This document shows, in pieces, positions 12,101 to 24,625 of a stretch of DNA of 64,000 bases. The stretch is from the NCBI GenBank assembly GCA_004335835.1, contig RWJK01001208.1, positions 1-64,000 on the forward strand, written 5' to 3'. The stretch's first letter is position 1, and each line of letters begins with the position of its first letter. The DNA is from Scenedesmus sp. ARA3. Taxonomy: Eukaryota; Chlorophyta; Chlorophyceae; Sphaeropleales; Scenedesmaceae. Made by a program: the position numbers and the translations under genes. Below the pieces are notes generated by a model. That model was not told where the DNA came from and made no database searches. It saw only the letters and a program-made list of their open reading frames with translations.

Positions 12101-14557
12101 TGGGCAAGGAGCGGCTGTACAGCAGGCACAGCACGCCGCACCAGATCAAGAAGATGTACGACGGCTTTGCGGGTGCGGTTCTTGGCTGTTACTTTTGTTT
12201 TATCTTACTTGGCACCTGCTTTGCGACGGCGTGATGCGGGTATGCCAGGGATGTTACGCCTGGCGGTGTTTACAGCTCAGCTGTCTTCAGAGCTGCTGGA
12301 GCTACCTTGGAGATATGTGTCGGTCGTCCTGCTGTCTGCAGCTATAAAAGCAGTGCCCGTCAACTCAGTCGCCTGCATGCCTGCTGCTTGACTTCTTGCT
12401 GTGCAGGCAGCAACCGTGCGCAGCTGCTGGACAGGGTGCTGCAGAGCTTACCCCCGCGGCTGGGAAAGTGGCTGCTGTCCCGCTTCCCAGAGCCTGGCAC
12501 TTGGCTGGCAGCGCGGCTGGCCTTCACGCGCACCAATGCTGCGTGGGCGATGGTGGGCCATGTGCTGGGGCTGGGTGACAGGCACGGCGACAACATCATG
12601 ATCCACAGCCTCACAGGTGCGGCGCGCTGCTGATGCTGATGCGGATGCATGTGCTGCAGCGTGCCTTGCATGCAACTGTGTGAGCACGTGCATGACAGCA
12701 TGATGGTGCCTCGTGCATGCTGGACAGCTGTTGGCTCTGCACGTGATCTTAGTTGCCAAGCAGTTGAGTGATTGTCATGCTCACTTTCAGCAACTGCTGC
12801 TATTCCTGCTGACATATTCTTGGTGCGCTTGCTGTGTCAAACCACCCTTGCAGGCGAGACGATGCACGTCGACTTTGGCTGCCTGTTTGACAAGGGGCTC
12901 ACGCTGGAGGTGCCTGAGATGGTGCCCTTCAGGCTCACACAGAACGTGGTGGATGCATTTGGAGTGAGCGGCGTGGAGGGCGCGTTCAGGCGCGCCGCAG
13001 AGATGACGCTGCAGGTGAGCGGGGAGCGCATGTACATTGGCAGCACCTTTGTGGGGGTGCGGCTACGAGACGCTGCACAAAAAGCGCAAAACTCATAAGA
13101 TTGTCAGCAGTGTTTGCATAATAAAGGTGATGTTGTGTGCCGGGCGTGTTGGCCTGGCGTGCATTGTGCACAGGTGCTGCCCGCCAACACGGTCACGCTG
13201 ATGACGTGCGCACACACTCTTCCTTCACTCCTTCCTAAGCTTACATGCCGCTCTATGCAAGCGTGTTGACATGAATGTACCTGTGCCTCAGGTGCTGCGC
13301 GCCAACAAAGTCGTGCTGATGACGTGTGCCGCAGGGTCTAGAGCGGCAGAGCTCAAGCACTGAGATGACGTTTTGCGCTGCGCGTCTGGCGTGATTGACT
13401 GCCGCAGGTGCTGCGCGCCAACAAGGCCACGCTCATGACGTGTGCTGAGACCTTCCTGCACGACCCGCTGGTGGACTGGGCGCGCGGCTCCAAGGGGGGC
13501 AGCGCAGCAGCAGCAGCGGGGCCTGAGGCAGAGAACCCACAGGTGCGGGGTGCTTGGGGTGCAAATGAAGCAGATGTGATAGTAGTAATCAGCATGTTGC
13601 TTGTTTGAACACGGGTTGCGGTCTACGGTGCAAGGGCAGCATTGGCACTAGTGTAGGGTAACGCGCAGCGGTTGAAGGCATGCCAGATCAGAGCGCGGTG
13701 CACATGTGCATCGGTTGGAGCTGCGGCAGCTGTTGCTGTGACATCTGCGCTTTGTTTGCCCGGCACTCCTGGTCAGCAAGTACAGTCTTTGCATTTGCAC
13801 CTCTGTGCCTTTACGCCTGTTTGCAAATGCTTGCTGGTATGTCAACATAGTACGTTAAACCAGTATGTGTGTGCCATGTGTGCTGCCTGCTGTAGGCCAA
13901 GGATGCGCTGGCTGTGATGGAGGGGCGGCTGTCAGGCACGCTGTTGGGGGTAGCAGCCATACCAAGCCTGCCACTGAGCTGCGAGGTAGGCGCAGGAATA
14001 TCGATGCATAATTATGGTGTGCTGTGCTGCAGCTGGCGGTTTTGGTGTGTGCAGGAGCTGTGCCATTCAGATGTGTCAATGGGCTCACATTGTGCTGTTG
14101 CCAACACACAAGTACAAGTTGTACTGCATGTGTGTCTGCTGTGGCAGCCATACCCAGCCTGCCATTGAGGTGCGGGGTGCCTTGCAGAAAATGGCAGCAT
14201 TGCTTGTAGGGGGGCGCCTCATGAGCTTTACTTCACATTGGATGTGCATTGGATGTGCATTGGATGTGCATTGCCTTGCGTTGAGAGGCCTGCTGCAGCT
14301 GTTGTGCGTGCTCCTGCTGCTGCAAAGTGTGATGCAGCTTCCGAGGCAGGGGCGCGCTGAATAACACGAACAACATAACAGCAGATGACACAGGTGACTC
14401 CTGGACGGTATCTGTGTTATGCTTGGCTCACCTGCGCTACCATGTTTGTGTGCTATTCGCTGTGTCCCCGCAGGGCCAGGCTGCGCGGCTGATTGAGGAA
14501 GCGAGTGACCACGAGAACCTGGGTAAGATGTACATCTGGTGGATGCCCTGGCTGTGA
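333..14557 (+). CDS. ATR: Serine/threonine kinase ATR, 5' partial
   Basis: ATR is the PI3K-like kinase that signals replication stress and single-stranded DNA in the nucleus. Twenty-nine phase-consistent exons encode 1927 residues: 333-881, 1115-1516, 1815-2245, 2561-2807, 3262-3448, 3658-3893, 4047-4203, 4466-4583, 4720-4837, 5068-5122, 5382-6109, 6772-6969, 7529-7718, 8032-8187, 8410-8516, 8759-8866, 9184-9276, 9487-9636, 9842-9940, 10186-10296, 10731-10943, 11303-11451, 11664-11740, 11948-12172, 12407-12616, 12854-13014, 13408-13542, 13896-13985, 14474-14557. The order is UME/HEAT region (CAQCLGLLGAIDPAH), FAT domain (from about 4466), kinase and FATC. The kinase shows FIGSDGADYPFLAKPKDDLR, catalytic GDRHGDN (12574-12594) and DFG (12871-12879). 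The C-terminus is KMYIWWMPWL. HVDFGCLFDKG and FLHDPLVDW distinguish ATR from ATM and TOR. Alanine/serine-rich inserts near 5500-5700 are extra to animal ATR. The start lies left of the window. Many echo copies of its exon ends lie in the introns. Confidence 0.96.
1655..1745 (+). pseudogene. Echo of the acceptor and start of ATR exon 1815
   Basis: GAGCAGCCCCGGCAGGGCC after a CTGCAG acceptor (1713 onward) matches the start of the exon at 1815. The similarity extends upstream into the intron: AAGCCCACTAGCG at about 1664 pairs with AAACCCACTAGCG at about 1783. The duplicated unit therefore spans the intron-exon boundary, with a period of about 102 bp. Confidence 0.8.
2421..2468 (+). pseudogene. 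Echo of the start of ATR exon 2561
   Basis: The sequence follows a CTGCAG acceptor and encodes CAQCLGLLGAIDPAH, identical in protein to the start of the exon at 2561. The four nucleotide differences over these codons are all synonymous. No donor follows, so use of this acceptor would run on to a stop. Confidence 0.88.
2965..3065 (+). pseudogene. Echo of the 3' end of ATR exon 2561-2807
   Basis: About 100 bp copy the last 32 codons of the preceding exon (DIGQLETTSYAIQSLLQHY...) together with a GTGAGT donor at 3066. The reading frame is open with several amino-acid changes. There is no acceptor at the copy's left edge. The period is about 258 bp. Confidence 0.88.
6413..6969 (+). repeat. Four-unit ~119-bp array of ATR intron 3' end plus exon start
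   Basis: Units begin at 6413, 6535, 6653 and 6772, each directly after a CAG acceptor with GTGTGTGTGGGC. Each carries about 70 bp of exon-like sequence, then about 50 bp of intron with shared words such as CGCCA.AACA..GCCTGCTG. Only the last unit continues into the full ATR exon (VCVGTILEAAQRRAYPAV, ending 6969). Unit 2 keeps the frame for 33 codons before TGA. Units 1 and 3 are frameshifted. Confidence 0.9.
7033..7253 (+). repeat. Echoes of the 3' end and donor of ATR exon 6772-6969
   Basis: The last 48 bp of the exon (from 6922, LHMLQELEDACGLMQR) plus the GTAAGC donor and about 60 bp of intron are repeated almost exactly at 7033, giving a 111-bp period. A third copy starts at 7143 and is cut short. 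A diverged fourth (7206-7253, LRMLEERKNACALMQQ) again ends at a GT donor. Confidence 0.88.
10600..10655 (+). pseudogene. Echo of the start of ATR exon 10731
   Basis: CCTGCAG followed by GAGGCAGCTGCCAGCATCC repeats the start of the exon at 10731, 131 bp upstream. The copy reads EAAASILNQAKRHSSEA against EAASSILNQAKRRSGEA in the exon used. Confidence 0.87.
11499..11545 (+). pseudogene. Echo of the 3' part of ATR exon 11303-11451
   Basis: GTGATGAGCAGCGCGATGAAGC repeats GTGATGAGCAGTTTGATGAAGC of the preceding exon about 107 bp downstream. The donor is not preserved and the copy decays after about 45 bp. Confidence 0.75.
13174..13330 (+). repeat. Two echoes of the start of ATR exon 13408
   Basis: CAGGTGCTGCCCGCCAACACGG (13171) and CAGGTGCTGCGCGCCAACAAAG (13289) both precede the real CAGGTGCTGCGCGCCAACAAGG (13405). 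Each has a CAG acceptor and about 40 bp of exon-like sequence up to ATGACGTG. The spacing is about 117 bp. Confidence 0.88.
14142..14178 (+). pseudogene. Echo of the 3' end of ATR exon 13896-13985
   Basis: GCAGCCATACCCAGCCTGCCATTGAG repeats the exon end GCAGCCATACCAAGCCTGCCACTGAG, here without a usable donor. Confidence 0.75.
14236..14272 (+). repeat. Three 12-bp units (TTGGATGTGCAT)
   Basis: Three perfect head-to-tail copies of TTGGATGTGCAT lie in the last ATR intron. They are probably replication slippage. Confidence 0.85.
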
Positions 14558-15420
14558 CGGCAGCAACTGGGACGCGGCAGCCGCTGCTTTGCTTAGGACG
14601 GTGTAGACCTTTCCGCCCTCTACCAAAGTGTACATCTGGTCGATGCCCTAGCTGTGAGGAGCCGCGGCCACCCTTTTGTGCACGCATGCAAAACATTTGC
14701 ACAAGATCTGGTACCTGGTGGATGCCCCTGGTTGTGAGCAGCGCAAGATGTACAACTGGTGGATGCGCTGGCTGTGATGCATAGCCAATGAGGCGCTGCA
14801 GCCACACCCCTTGGGCCTGGGGTGGATCTGGTGTTTGCAGGTTGGCTGCTCGGCTGATTGCTGACTACCTTGTTCTTGCCTGGAATCACAGGAATGTCTG
14901 CAAGCGGGATAATGAAATAGTGCTCCCTCCCCTTCCCCCCTCGCCTGTTCTTTCAGCCGCTCCTGTGGGGCGCGGGGCCGATGGCGACGTTGCTATGGCT
15001 TAAATGGTAACATGATGATGATGACCCCTTGGGCCTGTAGCCCCACCCTTTGTAGCCATGTGTGTACGCATTATGTTGCATCATGCAAGGATGATTGTGT
15101 GTGTAATGTGTGACGTGCATGCACGTTCATAACGCTTTATGCACCCTTCGGGGGAGATGTACAGCTGGAGTGCAGTTGTGGGGCACGGCATGCAGCTGCC
15201 CCTTGAGCAGGGGTGCATCTGTTGGATGCCCTGCCAGTGGGTGTGTGACGCGCTGCAGCATCTTGTATGACAGTCAGTTTGTGCTTAGCTGTGAGGCCCA
15301 GCAGCCGCATGCACGCACACTTTTCTGCGGCAACAGATCATGCTGGGGAGCAGACACTGATTAGGCGGCAGATTGGTGAAAGATGTCACTGCATCTAGTG
15401 GATGCGCTGCCTTGGGTGTT
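14558..15420 (+). repeat. Decaying tandem copies of the ATR FATC end
   Basis: After the true stop (14555-14557), the terminal motif (AAGATGTACATCTGGTGGATGCC..TGG..TGTGA) recurs at about 14625-14657, 14702-14737 and 14744-14777, each ending in TGTGA. More decayed versions lie near 15209-15250 and 15383-15420. A copy of the exon start, including its CAG, lies at 14838-14867. CACCCCTTGGGCCTG-like spacers recur too. Confidence 0.82.
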
Positions 15421-16455
15421 TGAGTTTCGGAGGCAGTTGCGCTGTGAAGGAGCAGCCAGCATCCCTTTTGCAAGTAGCCTGTGGCAGCCGTGGCACAGCG
15501 CATGTGGCGCTCGGCACCGCATGACGTCATGCGGTCGACTACCATGCTGTAGTGCAACTGTGGTGCTCATCACTGGTGACCATTATGGTGACCTATTTGC
15601 CCTGCCAGGGCTGAGCCCACCAGTGGTAGTGACCTATTTGCCCAGCCATTCTCTGGAACATATGCACCTTTTGGTGAGTAGCTGACGTGTGTATCTGCGA
15701 TAACTTTCGCACCTGGTGGCACATGTTGAGGATGAGCAGTGCACTGCTGGACTGTGAGCTTGAAGCATGAGGACAATAGTTTCTCTTATATTCAGTGCGT
15801 CACGACTCTGCCCTGATGCAACCAGATGCAAGTAAGCATCATTTGCCCTCGCAGCGGTAGATGAAGGCCTTTATTGGCTATGGGACCTTCAATTCAGCCA
15901 AGTTACTAACCCTTGAATACTGTCAATACGGTTGATACGATGGCCGGAGAACGGCAAAAGCATGCTCTGCGCAGAGCAAAGGCCCCAAAGAGCAAAGCCC
16001 GTGCCCCGTTCGATCAGTAGAGCCAGCACAGCGAAATAAATTGAAACAAAGTTCAAAGGTTTGAAAAGCGAACGGCTGCCATGAAGTAGAACGGATGGTT
16101 ATCAGTTCACCATGAAATTCATGGTGTTGCCTCGAGCACCTGTAACACCTTGCCACTGTGGTTACCACGGTGGGCATTATTTACGCCATCCTGCCCCTGA
16201 CTTCCTGCACATTGGATTTTCTCTGCATGGAATTAACCGTTTTGATCGTCACCGTCACCTTAAAAGTCAAGCCGCTCACCCTTGCTTCTTGGTAAGCAAC
16301 AGCCGCGCTTGTTTACAGCGGTGTTGGAGCCATCAAACTCATAGCTATGTTTCAGAACAGGACGGTGGCTTCTCGTCGCCTGCTGTGATTGGGCTCCATG
16401 CCGGTAGCTGCGTGTCACTGCGCACTGCGTTAGGCAGAATCAGTGGGATCGCAAA
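15421..16455. other. Intergenic, no gene recognised
   Basis: This stretch separates ATR repeat debris from the first papain-type protease. A short duplicated phrase (AGTGACCTATTTGCCC, 15587-15646) is present. No open frame here has convincing splice partners. Confidence 0.5.
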
Positions 16456-19666
<3,211 letters not shown>

Positions 19667-19684
19667 AACAGTTACAGTGCCAGA

Positions 19685-19689
19685 TGTAA
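19685..19689 (+). promoter_or_regulatory. TGTAA poly(A) signal candidate
   Basis: TGTAA lies 19 bp after the protease stop codon. This pentamer is the established polyadenylation signal of volvocalean and related green algae. Confidence 0.5.
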
Positions 19690-20876
19690 TGCAAGGGCCA
19701 CACCAAGCAGCTGCCGGTGATAGTGTTTGGGTGTGTTGCCGAAGGGCTTCATTGCAGTGGATGGCTGCGCAGCCTCCAGTGGCACAGGTCCGGGATGATT
19801 GCTGATTTTCAGTCGACCTCATCCTGGCAAAGATGTGTGTCACCGTGCTTGGGGCAAAGGGGCAGGGAGATGCTGTGGGAGTTACTTTCATTCATTCTCA
19901 TTCATTTTCATTCTCATTCACATTCATTCCCAACGGTGGAGATAAAGGCGCAGACACGGGCAGTTGTGGGTACAGTGCAGTGTGTGGTGCAGCAGCACCT
20001 AGGGAAGCTGAGGCTGGTGGTGGGTGGTGGGGGTGTAGAGGCAGTGGTGTTAACTGCGGCTGCGGCGGCGGCAGCAGCGGCGGCAGCAGCAGCAGCAGCA
20101 ACGGCAGCAGCAGCAGCAACGGCCGCAGCAGCAGCAATGGGGAAACGCCGCAGGGAGCAGTTGGCCCAGTGCTTGGTTGGTGTAACACCTCCTGCTGTGT
20201 ACAGAGTTGCAGGTCCCACTGCTCGAAGCAGCCAGATTCAAAAACGGTGCAACCCTGCAGGGGTGCATTTTCATTTCGATTTACACAAGCATGCTACACT
20301 CAGCTTCCTAAGCACTCTACGGCATGCAACACTTCAACTGAGCAGGTGTCCAACCCAAAAACACTCAACACGCCAACAACTTTGCTGCAGCACCACAACA
20401 CAATGGAAGCGGTGCATCTGTCAGCACACGCCATAAACCGTCTTTTGGGTGACCCTTGAATAGGCGGTATACCTCCCTCAATCAAGCCCGTTCGCAATAG
20501 TGACAACACAACACAAGGCTGTGATCTCACACAAATGATTTCTGTATACAGAGTCCAGCCTAAGCTCAGGCCTATAAGCATGGCGGCACGGAGGAAATTA
20601 AAAAACCTGGGTGCCAGTCTTGATCCAACAATAAAAATAGGCGCTGAGCTGGGCTGCTTTCAGCCCATGGGTCAGTGTGAGAGAAAGAGATAGGAACATG
20701 CTGCTTGCTCAGCAACATCCATGCATTATAAAGGTGAGGTGCTGCCCATGGGCCATGGGCGTCAAGTCAAAGAAAGGAAGCGGGAAAGTCATAGTCGTCA
20801 GCGCATGCATCCTTGCACACAGTACACCAGCCCTAGTGCCCCTGGCAAATGAAACAGACACTGGCAGTGCAGTCAT
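19690..20876. other. Intergenic with simple repeats
   Basis: It contains a CATT-rich tract (about 19888-19930) and a GCGGCGGCAGCAGCAG-type trinucleotide tract (20052-20136) that gives long but uninformative poly-Ala/Ser/Gly frames on both strands. No gene is supported. Confidence 0.55.
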
Positions 20877-21054
20877 TCACGCAGCTCCCGCTGCACCACC
20901 CTGCCGCTGCCTGCGCACAGCACCCACACACGCCTTGATCACACTCTCCACAAACGGCAACGGCCACGCAGCATTGACGGCCGGCCCACCTCCGCTGCCC
21001 CGAATGGACACAGGGTGCACGGCCATGCCACGCCTGCGGCTTTCTTTGCTGCCA

Positions 21055-21085
<31 letters not shown>

Positions 21086-23303
21086 AGTCAGGGCCCCGTG
21101 TAAGGCAGTCCTGGGGGCAGCGCCGCTCCTCAAGCGAGCCTTTTGGCAGGTTTGTGAACACTATTGTGTTCTTCTGGGAGTGCTGCTTGCTGTAGCAGCA
21201 CCAGTTCTGCCAGGTGGAGTGCAGCCATGCAGTGCTGCTGGGGGCCCAGCTGCTCTGCTGCTTCACACGGTCCGCAGCAGCAGCACGTGGCAGGTCCAGC
21301 AGGTGCTGCGCCTTAATGAACGGCCTGCACCAGCAGAGAGTATGTGCCATGCTGTCAATGCGTGGATAGTATGATGGGGTTTGATGCAAGTCGCCTACAC
21401 AATACAATCGGCAGTGCATCATGTATGTTCGCAACTGAGGGCAACACAGCGCACAGCAGTACAGCATAGCACACAGCAATTGCTGCGCAGTGCGCGCTGC
21501 GGTGTTGTTGACAGCTGTGCACAGGTATGGGCATGCCTGCACTCCTGTATGTAAAGATGGACAGTCTAGCATGAAAAATGCAAAGCTGCGCACCTTCAAG
21601 CATTGCTTGTCCAGGAGACCTCCCGCCCAAGGTCCCCCGGCGTTGTTTTGTGACAGGGCCATGACAGCTGCTGATATGCTTACCTGTTCCATAGCGCCCT
21701 GTTTGTGACTGAGTAAGGGTTCTCCATTATCATGTAGCTAGGGATGTCTCCGTATGCCTGCAGTGGTAGTCAATGTGCGGTCGTCAATCAGTTGAAAGGT
21801 CAAAGCACCAACCGGCAGTGATGCAAGAAACAGGCATCATGCATCATATGATACATGACATGTTAGTCATACGGGGATCTTCTGTTGGCATCATCTGGCA
21901 ATGCGCTGCTGTAACGGCTGGCACCCGCTCTGCTGTTTACACGCCATGCAGTACACCGTACCATTGCTGCTGGTTAACAGCCTGTGGCGCGGCTGAAGTC
22001 GCACTGTGAAATTTTTACAACCGCTCATGCAACATTCGCTTCACCACGCAGTCACCAGGCGGGACTCACCATGCACTCAGCCTGCACGCCCCTGTACAGT
22101 GTGATGAAGCTGCTGACCAATGCATCAGATTCCATCAGCGCAGCAGCGTCCCGCTGCGCTTCTTCACTGGCCTTTCCTGCAAGCAGCAGCCGCTGCTGCT
22201 CTAAAGCAGCTGCCTCTGCAGCCAGCTGCTCCTCTGCCTGCGATGCTGCAAGCAGAGCAGCAGCCATCGGCGGCAGCAGCGACTGCTGCTGCTGCTGCTG
22301 TCGCTGCTGCTGCGGCTGCTCGTGCCGCGCAAAGCCATGTATGCTATCTGCAGCATGGAGCTGCATGCTGCTGCTATCCACCACCCTCTTGGGTACTGCT
22401 GCTGCCGCCGCGACAGGCTGACATGCCGCAGTGCCCCTGCTGCCAGCAAGGGCACCAACCAGGCGGTTGCTGCTCCTTAGGTCATGCAGGTTCTTCCTTG
22501 CTACTGCCAGCTGCCTCATTACTTCTGTGTGCTCTGCTTCTGCAGCAAAGCCCTTGTAGCGGTTTGGGAATAGGGTGTTTTCTCGTATCAGGCAGCTGTA
22601 CACTGTGCATGTTGGGCCGCCAAAAACAAGCGCGGCATCAATGCCCAACTGCTTGTCCTGCAGCTTGCTCCGCACGAAGTCTAGCACTTTCTGCTGCACA
22701 GAGGGACTTTGAATGTCCCCAGTGTCTTGCTGTCCTGCAAGCAGAATCATATGGACATTGCACTTGTCATGGCTTTGGCTCATAAGCTAGCGCCGCTCTA
22801 AAAGAGCACCTGCTGTTGGACGTGGGCTGCATAGTGCAATGATGGAATGCAACACGTGTGCCATCAGCCATGCTGTTTAGAGTGGCAGAGAAGTGCAGAT
22901 GCTGAGTTGCACTCAAGTGCAGGCTCTGCTCCCTCAGTACAGCCAGATGCCCGTGCTATGTATGGTTCCAGACATGCTGCAATCTACAGTTTGACTCCCT
23001 TCAGGGGCAAGGGAGGTCAAGCTGCTGTCGCTATGTTGCAAAGCTACGTAGTGTGTATGCAAGCACTGCACCTTTGAAGTTCAGGTAGTGCTGCTTGTCA
23101 AGGCCCAGGTCATCTGCTGAGGGCGCTTTCTTTGCTAGCTCCTCCTGGACCTCAATGCCAACATATGCCTGAAGCCTAACTCCAAGGGCGCTTTGTACGC
23201 TGCTATTCACGTGCTGAAGCACTCTAGCGACAGGATATGTTCCTGCGAAAGCCTCCACTACCAGCAGCTGCACTGCTGCTGCTTTGGCCTGCAGGTCAAA
23301 CAT
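20877..23303 (-). CDS. Unrecognised 472-residue protein
   Basis: Four phase-consistent exons on the minus strand were read: 23303-23072, 22734-22070, 21757-21684 and 21324-20877. I do not recognise the family. The N-terminal part (MFDLQAKAAAVQLLVVEAFAG) looks globular and mixed alpha/beta. The middle has a Gln run (QPQQQRQQQQQQ) and an Ala/Glu/Gln-rich probable coiled coil. The third exon encodes YMIMENPYSVTNRALWNR. The C-terminal exon has a conserved-looking WAPSSTAWLHSTWQNW and NTIVFTNLP before a poly-Ala tract, and ends PFVESVIKACVGAVRRQR. The chosen ATG at 23303 reads through a CTGCAG acceptor-like site at 23294-23289, so the real start may lie in an upstream exon. Confidence 0.62.
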
Positions 23304-23873
23304 CACTACGGTCAACACAGTGCACGCCACCGCTTGACACCACAGCTACATGTCGATAACAGCAGCTGTGCCTCTAGGTTTGTTTTGAAAGACGCAGGCT
23401 GTGTGCTATCGGCACCTGCTTTCGCCCACACTGCAGGGCGGGCTGATCGATCGCACGGCATGCCACGCGCTAAGAATACCCCAACACAGTCATAGTTATG
23501 CTTAGACGTCATGCTCACCATGTCTGCAGCACCGTCGCAGCGGGGGTGCCCAGGAGCGGCAGGAGGAGCGTGCTACGATGTGGGCAGCAGCAGATTGACC
23601 CTGTGTGCGTCGCCCTGCATGCTGATTTATCAAGAGCACAAGCCTCTAAACACAAATTTATAGCTGTATTATTGTGAAAATATATGCCCATCTAGCGCCT
23701 CTCACTGTTACATGCCGGTGCATGTGACGAACAACCCTAGCAAACTCCCTACGTAGGCCTGGGGTGTGCAGTTCCAAAGACAAAATGCCTGCAAACACAC
23801 CAAGGCATTCTGTGCGTGTTGACTTGATGTTGATTGAGGTACTCATTTGCTGCTGCATTTATTCAAACCTTGG

Positions 23874-24077
23874 ATTGGATTGCAGAAGGCCTACTAGGCT
23901 CAAGGCCTCTGCACTGGCATTTGAATTGGCATTTAAAGGCATTTAAAGGCATTTAAATGCCAATTCAAATGCCAGTGCAGAGGCCTTAGGCCTAGTAGGC
24001 CTTCTGCAATGCCTTTAAATGCCAATTCAAATGCCAGTGCAGAGGCCTTAGGCCTAGTAGGCCTTCTGCAATCCAAT
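23874..24077. mobile_element. Fold-back element with duplicated right arm
   Basis: A left arm (23874-about 23941, ATTGGATTGCAGAAGGCC...) is the near-perfect reverse complement of a right arm ending at 24077 (...GGCCTTCTGCAATCCAAT). The arms are about 68 bp and differ by about two bases. A second copy of the right arm (about 23945-24009) lies between them. The core repeats GGCATTTAAA. There is no coding capacity, consistent with a MITE or other fold-back element. Confidence 0.85.
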
Positions 24078-24276
24078 GCATGGAATTGCGCAATTGCGTG
24101 CACTGCAAGCCGTTATGGTTGCATGCATGCATATGCATGATCATGGCATCTGGCCATATGCTGGCATCATAGCTCAAAACTTCTGTTGCACCAACTTGAT
24201 TTGGAAACACGGTGTTGACGCATCAACAAGTGATTGACGCGTCACGGCTGTCATTGTCACCGCGTGCATCCGATGC

Positions 24277-24307
24277 ACCTCATCAAATGCAGTGCATTTG
24301 ATGAGGT
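24277..24307. repeat. 31-bp palindrome
   Basis: ACCTCATCAAATGCA and its reverse complement flank a single central base, so either strand could form a hairpin. It lies 200 bp from the fold-back element. Confidence 0.85.
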
Positions 24308-24415
24308 TACATGGCATATGTTGTTTGCTGAAGTGCTGCTCTGGCAAAGAACTAGCAGGCACAAAATTTCCCTGCAAATGAAGGGGGCGGCAAAGCCTGG
24401 GGAACAGCGGAGGTG

Positions 24416-24625
24416 CTAATGTGGTACAGCGCACTGCAGGCAGCACCAGGGGGGAGGGTTCTGAGGTATGAGTTCAGCGAAGTGTTGTTCGTGCAGGAGA
24501 ATTGCCTCTATGTGATCAGCATTTGATTCCGCAAACGCTTTCGCTTTGCTTCGAACAAGCAGGTACAAGCTCTGCCGGTCTACACCCCCGACCCACTGCT
24601 GCCCGTCCCCCCCTTGGCCCGGCAA
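24416..24625 (-). CDS. Small ORF of uncertain status
   Basis: An open frame of 69 codons with a protein-like central part (VDRQSLYLLVRSKAKAFAES). It could be an exon of a longer minus-strand gene or chance. No family is recognised. Confidence 0.25.
   Translation of the reverse strand: MPGQGGDGQQWVGGVDRQSLYLLVRSKAKAFAESNADHIEAILLHEQHFAELIPQNPPPWCCLQCAVPH

Noticed and set aside
14625..14777. Extra functional terminal exons of ATR
   Set aside because: No complete FATC exon with an acceptor directly precedes these copies, so they are listed as decayed repeats pending RNA evidence.
20041..20140. Poly-Ala or poly-Gly coding exon
   Set aside because: The frame is open on both strands only because of a GCN-type trinucleotide repeat. 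There is no splice or family support.
21671..21683. A 13-bp intron in the minus-strand unknown gene
   Set aside because: It is too short to splice. The acceptor at 21325-21330 gives an in-phase join to a long exon.
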